10,700 nt of DNA. Origin: DATNPX01 sp036702975. Its GTDB lineage: Bacteria; Cyanobacteriota; Vampirovibrionia; Obscuribacterales; Obscuribacteraceae. Of this stretch, positions 5,992 to 10,700 are shown piece after piece. The notes under the pieces were generated by a model. That model worked only from the letters and a program-made list of their open reading frames with translations, ran no database searches and was not told the DNA's origin. A program made the position numbers and the translations under genes. Where the stretch lies: assembly GCA_036702975.1 (NCBI GenBank), contig DATNPX010000013.1, positions 1 through 10,700 of the forward strand. The letters run 5' to 3'. How positions within the stretch are numbered: the first letter of the stretch is position 1; every line of letters begins with the position of its first letter.

Positions 5992-7458
5992 ATGAACGTT
6001 GAAACCAAAAACACAACAACAGACGGAAGCCTCACTCGCGGCAAGACCAGCGCGAGCTATGGCATCACCGTCAGAGCCAAGCTCCTCAAGACAGGCGGAG
6101 TTCCCGCCAGAGTTCTGACAGCAATCGCTGAAATCGGAGGCGAAGTCGAAGGCATCTACATGGTGTCGAGCGAACTCACCTTCACGATTCAGGACATCAA
6201 GTTCAACTGCGTCAATGCCCAACATGGCGAAGACATCGTAGCAGCGGTCGCTCGCATCAAAGACGTCGAAGTCATGCACGTCTCCGATGCGACCTTCCTC
6301 GACCACCTGCGCGGAAAAATCGAAGTGACACCACGTCGAACCATCAAAAGCGCCGACGATCTGTCACGTGCCTACACTCCAGGAGTTGCTCGCGTCTGCC
6401 TCGAGATCGCCGCCGATCCAAGCAAGGTCTACTCTCTCACGAGTAAGGGCAACATGGTGGCGATCGTCACCGACGGTTCTCGCATTCTAGGACTCGGCAA
6501 TATCGGGCCCCAGGCTGGTTTGCCGGTGATGGAAGGCAAGGCAATGTTGTTCAAACAGTTCGGCGGTGTTGACGCATTTCCGCTCGCGCTGGGAACGCAA
6601 GACACCGACGAAATTGTGCGGACGGTCAAGGCGATTTCTCCCGGGTTTGGAGCCATTAACCTGGAAGATATCGCCTCTCCACGCTGCTACGAAGTGGAAC
6701 AACGCCTCTCCGAAGAGCTGGACATCCCTGTCTTCCACGACGACCAGCACGGCACAGCTATCGCCACTGTGGCAGCGGCGATCAATTCGGCCAAACTGGT
6801 GAAGAAACAGCTACGCAATCTGCGGGTTGTCGGCGCCGGCGTCGGCGCTGCCGGTCTCGCCTGCGCCAAGCTGCTCATGGCCGCCGGTGTTCGGCACTAC
6901 GTCGGCTTCAATGTTGGGGGGGCCATTCACAAAGGCCGCACCGACCTGACGCCGCAGGAACGCTGGCTTGCCGAAAACTCCAATCCGGACAACTTCGACG
7001 GCACCCTCCAGGAAGCACTGGAAGGCGCAGACATGTTCCTGGGTCTGGCAGCAGCCGGCATCATAAAGGCGGAGGATCTAGCGGTCATGCGCCGTGATCC
7101 GATCGTCTTCGCACTGGCCAACCCGATTCCCGAGGTCATGCCTCTGGAAGCGAAGCGCTACGCACGAGTGGTCGCCACTGGTGGTTCGGACTATCCGAAC
7201 CAGATCAACAACGCACTCGTCTTCCCCGGCTTCTTCAAGGGGTTGCTCGAGTCGCGCGCACAGCGGGTGACCGACGAGATGAAGTTGGCAGCGGCTCGCG
7301 CGTTGGCGGCCGTTGTGAGCAAGGACGAACTCGACGAAGACCACGTCATTCCGAGCATCTTCGACAGTCGTGTCGCCAAAGCGGTGGCTTCGGCAGTGAT
7401 CGAAGAGGCACAGAAAAGTGGAGTGGCGAGGCGCAATGTAGCTAAGCGGCCGCGTTGA
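5992..7458 (+). CDS. Malic enzyme with an N-terminal ACT-like domain
   Basis: Malic enzyme oxidatively decarboxylates malate to pyruvate and CO2 with NAD(P)+ in the cytoplasm, linking the TCA pool to pyruvate. The product has 488 residues. Residues 22-100 (GITVRAKLL to HVSDATF) look like an ACT-type regulatory domain. The catalytic part follows: AYTPGVA (127-133, Tyr128), VTDGSRILGLGNIGP (159-173), EGKAMLFKQFGG (181-192, Lys183), NLEDI (223-227) and FHDDQHGTA (248-256) for the divalent metal, the Rossmann loop GAGVGAAG (281-288), ALANPIPE (374-381), and TGGSDYPNQINNAL (396-409). There is no phosphotransacetylase domain as in MaeB. The ACT-plus-malic layout resembles the cyanobacterial enzyme as I recall it. 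AAAGGAG lies six bases before ATG 5992, so the start is secure. The usual Asp at the end of the second Rossmann strand is Asn307, so cofactor preference cannot be assigned. Confidence 0.93.
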   Translation: MNVETKNTTTDGSLTRGKTSASYGITVRAKLLKTGGVPARVLTAIAEIGGEVEGIYMVSSELTFTIQDIKFNCVNAQHGEDIVAAVARIKDVEVMHVSDATFLDHLRGKIEVTPRRTIKSADDLSRAYTPGVARVCLEIAADPSKVYSLTSKGNMVAIVTDGSRILGLGNIGPQAGLPVMEGKAMLFKQFGGVDAFPLALGTQDTDEIVRTVKAISPGFGAINLEDIASPRCYEVEQRLSEELDIPVFHDDQHGTAIATVAAAINSAKLVKKQLRNLRVVGAGVGAAGLACAKLLMAAGVRHYVGFNVGGAIHKGRTDLTPQERWLAENSNPDNFDGTLQEALEGADMFLGLAAAGIIKAEDLAVMRRDPIVFALANPIPEVMPLEAKRYARVVATGGSDYPNQINNALVFPGFFKGLLESRAQRVTDEMKLAAARALAAVVSKDELDEDHVIPSIFDSRVAKAVASAVIEEAQKSGVARRNVAKRPR

Positions 7459-7474
7459 GCGAAGGCATATTAAT

Positions 7475-7511
7475 GGAGGCAGGAAGAGCCATACTTCCTG
7501 CCTCCTTATTT
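7475..7511 (+). terminator. Rho-independent terminator of the malic enzyme gene
   Basis: A perfect 12-bp stem (7475-7486, GGAGGCAGGAAG, with 7494-7505) closes a 7-base loop and is followed by TTATTTCTT. It begins 16 bases past the malic enzyme stop. The following tract is only moderately T-rich but the stem is strong. Confidence 0.8.
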
Positions 7512-7603
7512 CTTCGCCATTTTTCTTGCCAGTGAGGTGCTGAAAATAGTTATTTTCCGCACATTGTAGACCAGATTATTCAGATTACCAGATTCAGCGG
7601 GTC

Positions 7604-7676
7604 GGGGATGAGGTTATGTTCCTGACCTCAGCAGCCCAAAAGAGGTCAGGAACACACCCTCATCCCCTTTCTTTTT
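7604..7676 (+). terminator. Bipartite long hairpin with T-tract (second terminator or repeat element)
   Basis: An outer perfect 10-bp stem (7604-7613 with 7658-7667) and an inner perfect 12-bp stem (7618-7629 with 7642-7653) are separated by a 4x4 internal loop and capped by a 12-base loop. TTTCTTTTT follows at 7668-7676. The shape fits an intrinsic terminator, but it is larger than needed and lies 100 bases beyond a good one. It may instead be a dispersed palindromic element or the 3' end of a small RNA transcribed from the gap between. Confidence 0.65.
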
Positions 7677-7786
7677 CCGGGCCGCCTTGAAGCATTGGAC
7701 GGAAAAATTGGCATCCGCCTCAACTTTCACGATTTATGCACAAACTGAAGGGTACAGTCAAAATATGACCCGCTGCTAGTGATGTT

Positions 7787-8788
7787 ATGAAAGACGCCCA
7801 GCTCGCCAAGACTGTCAGTTTGCCCTCGCTCGCATCCATCATACTGCTCATGGGCAACGCCGGATTGGCAGATAACAGCCGTCGAATTCCCAGACCCGGA
7901 CAAGCATCTCCCTCCAGTGCGGTGCAGTTCCCGGCGTCTTCGTTGCCCGTTGTGCCAGCCTCTGATCCGCCTGTCGGAACGACTGTGGGCTCAATCCCCG
8001 CAGCCGCTCTGACACCGCCAATTGCATCAACGCCGATGTTACCTTCGACACCGCCGACCATCTCGGTTCCTGCAACACCAGCAAAAACATCAGGGACTGC
8101 CGCGCCGGATTCAACTTCTTCCCATATCCATCAAGTGAAAGCCACGCTCGATGTGGAGAATGATCCCCAACAGTTGTCCATGCGAGCGATAATGGACTGG
8201 CAAAATAGAAATCTTCCCGATCTGCACGCGAACAACGGTGCCACTATAAATAGTGCGCAATTCAAGCATAAAGGACTGAAAGCGCACATTGGTGGGGCAC
8301 TTGTTTCGACGGTCGGAACGGTCGCGAATGCATATGTGCCAGTGGCAGCGGTGCCTTTCCGGACCGCACCAAACCGTCCACCGAGCATCAGCTTGAGTAC
8401 CGCCCACTGCCCGGCGGCAGTCGACCCGGCTTTCCAGGTGCCTAAGAATTGGTGGAGCGATCTGTCGACAGAAGAAGGAAGCAAGGACTTAGGTCCTGAG
8501 TGGAAAGCATGGTTGCGAGCCGTGCAATATGTCTTTCAATCACGTGCAGATCAATTGTTAGCGACTCCTGGTGTTGCGGCCCTGCATGTGATAATCAACC
8601 AGGATGGCTCCATTTACAACGCAACACCCTATACGGGATTTGAACGAGCAAATGCCGGCTATCCCACAAATCAGAAGACTATGGCAAATCTTCGCGGCAT
8701 CATTCTCTCTGTCGGGAAGTTTCCGCCGTTTCCTTTGGGCTCGAAAGTGCCTTGCTATCACCTGGTCGTAGATGGGGCGGCGCATTGA
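7787..8788 (+). CDS. Secreted proline-rich protein with a TonB-C-like C-terminal domain
   Basis: This 333-residue protein of unknown function starts with a signal sequence (a modest hydrophobic segment at 11-27, likely cut after GLA). Next comes a long low-complexity linker rich in Pro, Ala, Ser and Thr (about 33-112), typical of proteins that cross the periplasm or wall. A middle region follows, then a C-terminal domain from about 238 (EWKAWLRAVQYVF) through VAALHVIINQDGSIYNATPY (263-282) to KFPPFPLGSKV (311-321). That order (a helix with Trp, a strand, a DGxI turn, a helix, then FPPFP-G) is the pattern of TonB/TolA C-terminal domains. No ExbB, ExbD or receptor gene is nearby, so a TonB energy-coupling role is unsupported. 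The ribosome binding site is poor, so the start is uncertain. A short GTAG/CTAC hairpin with a T-run follows the stop, then the IS66 element begins 48 bases downstream. Confidence 0.75.
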   Translation: MKDAQLAKTVSLPSLASIILLMGNAGLADNSRRIPRPGQASPSSAVQFPASSLPVVPASDPPVGTTVGSIPAAALTPPIASTPMLPSTPPTISVPATPAKTSGTAAPDSTSSHIHQVKATLDVENDPQQLSMRAIMDWQNRNLPDLHANNGATINSAQFKHKGLKAHIGGALVSTVGTVANAYVPVAAVPFRTAPNRPPSISLSTAHCPAAVDPAFQVPKNWWSDLSTEEGSKDLGPEWKAWLRAVQYVFQSRADQLLATPGVAALHVIINQDGSIYNATPYTGFERANAGYPTNQKTMANLRGIILSVGKFPPFPLGSKVPCYHLVVDGAAH

Positions 8789-8835
8789 CGTAGTTTGCTA
8801 CTTTCAATTTTTTACGGCATAGCTTAGCAAAAGCG

Positions 8836-8859
8836 GTAAGTATTCGGCGAACCCCTGTC
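8836..8859 (+). repeat. Left terminal inverted repeat of the IS66 element
   Basis: It begins GTAAGTATTC and pairs with the right terminus at 19 of 24 positions. It lies 48 bases after the stop of the TonB-C-like gene, so the insertion did not break that coding sequence. Confidence 0.85.
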
Positions 8860-8867
8860 GTGGTAAG

Positions 8868-8882
8868 GGAAATTTCATTTCC
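8868..8882 (+). promoter_or_regulatory. Small hairpin in the IS66 leader
   Basis: GGAAAT (8868-8873) and ATTTCC (8877-8882) form a six-base-pair stem with a TTC loop. A second imperfect inverted repeat (AAAAGG/CCTTTT) follows around 8892-8909. Both lie between the left end and the transposase start, and could limit read-through or translation of the transposase. This is inference from position only. Confidence 0.3.
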
Positions 8883-8935
8883 AAGGTGTTCAAAAAGGGC
8901 TGGCCTTTTGGATAGGGGTGGAGCATGATTGAGGT

Positions 8936-10606
8936 GTGAAGAAGAGCCAGTCCGAGCCAAAAAAGCCAGAAAAGGGACCGTCGATCTTTGGACTGCAAAG
9001 AACGATACGGGAGCAACAACGGCGTGCGGACAGAGACGACAAGAAAATAGAGGCGCTGAATAGGACAGTTGCGAAACTGACAGAGGAGCGAGACTCGTTT
9101 AAGCAGCGCTATTCTGCGGCAATGGTTTCGTTGCGGCGTAAGGAGCGCGAGAACGAAGCCCTAATTGTCAAAATAGATGGACTGGAAAAGCACATTGCGA
9201 CGCTGACTAAAGCGCGGTTTGGCGAAAGTACAGAGAAGGGCGAAGCCTGCGTCGTCGAAGAAGAAGCAAGCACGGAAGCGCGCAAACGGGGGCAGCAACC
9301 GGGTGCTAAGGGGCATGGTCGAACGAAAAGAGACGGCTTGTTCGAAGAGCACGTCGAGCTTTTTCTGGAGCAAAACTGTTGTTCGACATGTCAGACACCG
9401 TTCAAGATGCTGCCTGGAACTGACGATTCTACGATAGTAGAATACGAAACAATGCTCTCGCTGATGAAGTTTCACCGAGCGCGGTATGTGCGGCAATGCA
9501 AATGTCCGGGACCGAAAGTTATTACGGCCGAGCCGCCACCGCGCTTGTATCCGCGGACCACAATTGGCAATTCACTGTGGATTCACCTGGTAGTGCAAAA
9601 GTTTCTTTTTGGAGTGCCGACGAACCGGACGTTGAAAGACCTTGCCTTGAAAGGGCTGGGATTGGCAGCCGGGACCGTAACCGGCGGGCTGCACGTGATC
9701 AACAATTTAGTGGAGCCCCTTTTTGAACAAATTGTTCAGTTCTGCCGAAACGCCGATGAATGGCACGCAGACGAGACCAGCTGGCGAGTATTTGGCGAGA
9801 ACACAGCCGACAAAAAGACCAACAACTGGTGGCTGTGGGTTATGTCTTGCAAACAAGCAGTTGTTTATCTTGTTGACCCAAGCCGTTCGAGCCGCGTCCC
9901 CAACGCATTTTTTGAGCACTCAAATGGGTTGTTGATGAGTGATCGTTTCAGCGCCTACAAGTCGCTGCCGAAAGCCATTCAGAAGGCCTGGTGCTGGATT
10001 CATGTTCGCCGAGACTTTCTCAACATGTTTCGGTTGAAAAAATTCAGCGCCTGGGCGAAGGGCTGGCTAATGCGTATAGCCAATCTTTTCGTTCTCAACG
10101 AACAACGGTTCAAGCTGTGGAAAGACCAACTTAATTTTGGTTCTGAGTGGGAACTGGCATGCAAGCGGCTTTCAAGCCACGTCGAGATGATGAAACTTGA
10201 GTGGCAAAGTGAATTACTGAAGCCGTTGCACAAGCAGCAAAAGACAGTACTGAACAGTCTGAAGCGACACTGGGACGGGCTAACACTATTTCTTACCGAC
10301 CCACGCATTCCGTTGCACAATAACCTCGCCGAACGATTGCTTCGAAACTGTGTCGTACTGCGAAAGAACAGTTATGGCAGCGGGTCAGATTGGGCCGGCA
10401 AACTAGCGTCCAAAATTTTTACTCTCTTCCAAACCTGGCTCATTAACGGTCTGGATCCGCAATCTCTACTCCTCGATTACTTCAATGAATGCTCTTCAAA
10501 TCCGGGCAAGCCCCCTCCATCTATTGATAAGTTTCTTCCTTGGAAAATGTCCGATGAACGGAAGCGCGAATTTACCCTTCCCCCATCTTTCAAACGCCCC
10601 GCCTGA
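8936..10606 (+). CDS. tnpC: IS66-family transposase (TnpC type)
   Basis: This 556-residue transposase should cut and rejoin the element's ends. Domains in order: a basic N-terminus; a coiled coil (about 34-92) leading into KARFGEST, where IS66 proteins have their leucine zipper and LFG-SSE motif; RKRGQQPGAKGHGR (116-129); a zinc-binding-like region with CCSTC (148-152) and CKC (188-190); and the DDE catalytic core with Asp279 in HADETSW, Asp336 in LMSDRFSAY and Glu466 in NNLAERLLR. CWIHVRRDF (353-361) is the usual IS66 motif between the second Asp and the Glu. The frame is intact, so the enzyme may be active. The start is GTG at 8936, with GAGG only one base upstream and GTGGAG further away, so a start a few codons downstream is possible. 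A tiny ATG frame at 8925 overlaps it and stops at once. Confidence 0.93.
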   Translation: MKKSQSEPKKPEKGPSIFGLQRTIREQQRRADRDDKKIEALNRTVAKLTEERDSFKQRYSAAMVSLRRKERENEALIVKIDGLEKHIATLTKARFGESTEKGEACVVEEEASTEARKRGQQPGAKGHGRTKRDGLFEEHVELFLEQNCCSTCQTPFKMLPGTDDSTIVEYETMLSLMKFHRARYVRQCKCPGPKVITAEPPPRLYPRTTIGNSLWIHLVVQKFLFGVPTNRTLKDLALKGLGLAAGTVTGGLHVINNLVEPLFEQIVQFCRNADEWHADETSWRVFGENTADKKTNNWWLWVMSCKQAVVYLVDPSRSSRVPNAFFEHSNGLLMSDRFSAYKSLPKAIQKAWCWIHVRRDFLNMFRLKKFSAWAKGWLMRIANLFVLNEQRFKLWKDQLNFGSEWELACKRLSSHVEMMKLEWQSELLKPLHKQQKTVLNSLKRHWDGLTLFLTDPRIPLHNNLAERLLRNCVVLRKNSYGSGSDWAGKLASKIFTLFQTWLINGLDPQSLLLDYFNECSSNPGKPPPSIDKFLPWKMSDERKREFTLPPSFKRPA

Positions 10607-10676
10607 AGCTCGCTTTGTGGTGCTGTTACCGCTTACAAACAATTATGGCAGAGCAGCCTCCACGCGATAAAGACTG

Positions 10677-10700
10677 GAGATGGGTAGGCGGAATACTTAC
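10677..10700 (-). repeat. Right terminal inverted repeat of the IS66 element
   Basis: Read on the minus strand it starts GTAAGTATTC and matches the left end at 19 of 24 positions. It coincides with the last base of the window. The 70 bases between the transposase stop and this repeat show no gene. Confidence 0.85.

Larger units (their letters stand above)
8836..10700 (+). mobile_element. IS66-family insertion sequence, single-ORF type, apparently complete
   Basis: The left end reads GTAAGTATTCGGCGAACCCC from 8836. The reverse complement of the last bases of the window reads GTAAGTATTCCGCCTACCCA. Over 24 positions 19 match, the first ten perfectly, and GTAA is the usual IS66 terminus. The element is therefore 1,865 bp and ends exactly at 10700. 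It carries only the TnpC-type transposase and no tnpA or tnpB, as in the smaller ISBst12-like branch of the family. IS66 elements usually duplicate 8 bp of target; the left copy would be CAAAAGCG (8828-8835), and the right copy lies outside the window. Confidence 0.88.

Noticed and set aside
10625..10636. GTAAGCGGTAAC (minus strand) as an alternative right end of the IS66 element
   Set aside because: It begins with GTAAG but matches the left end for only five bases, whereas the terminus at 10700 matches ten in a row and 19 of 24 overall.
10645..10700. Open frame starting with ATG at 10645 and running off the window
   Set aside because: It lies inside the right end of the insertion sequence, has no ribosome binding site, and is only 18 codons long in view.

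Overview
This is a bacterial chromosomal window that codes on both strands, with mid-range base composition and ordinary Shine-Dalgarno sites. The gene set alone does not fix the lineage. A malic enzyme with an N-terminal ACT-like domain resembles the cyanobacterial type as I remember it. Together with secreted, proline-rich, TonB-C-like hypothetical proteins, this makes a non-photosynthetic cyanobacterial relative (Melainabacteria/Vampirovibrionia, for example Obscuribacterales) a plausible but low-confidence guess.

Left edge (1-806): about 60 bases of ~21-bp tandem repeats look like the tip of an IS21-like element lying mostly outside the window. Next come a small minus-strand ORF with a strong ribosome binding site (117-311), a striking 113-bp nested inverted-repeat element (338-450), about 270 bases with nothing recognisable, and a very good terminator (725-771) for the following gene.

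Core (807-7458): this part holds housekeeping metabolism genes, mostly transcribed singly. They are proline iminopeptidase (minus), an EamA-family drug/metabolite transporter (minus), aldose 1-epimerase (plus, divergent from the transporter), a secreted protein of unknown function (minus, convergent with the epimerase), a stand-alone cupin like the C-terminal domain of type II mannose-6-phosphate isomerase (plus), and a malic enzyme (plus) behind a 350-base leader with small hairpins. The epimerase and the cupin both act on hexoses or hexose phosphates. Malic enzyme links C4 acids to pyruvate. The prolyl peptidase and the transporter fit peptide and metabolite scavenging. No operon is evident.

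Right part (7459-10700): two strong hairpin/terminator structures follow malic enzyme. Then come a secreted proline-rich protein with a TonB-C-like C-terminal domain (7787-8788) and a complete single-ORF IS66-family element. Its imperfect terminal inverted repeats lie at 8836 and 10700, so the window ends exactly on the right tip. With the probable IS21-like tip at position 1, both edges sit on insertion-sequence ends, as happens when an assembly breaks at repeats.

I see no convincing new multi-gene system, CRISPR array, tRNA or rRNA. The most unexplained signals are the nested inverted repeat at 338-450 with the small gene beside it, the bipartite hairpin at 7604-7676, the direct repeats upstream of the cupin, and an Asp-to-Asn change at the cofactor-binding site of the malic enzyme.
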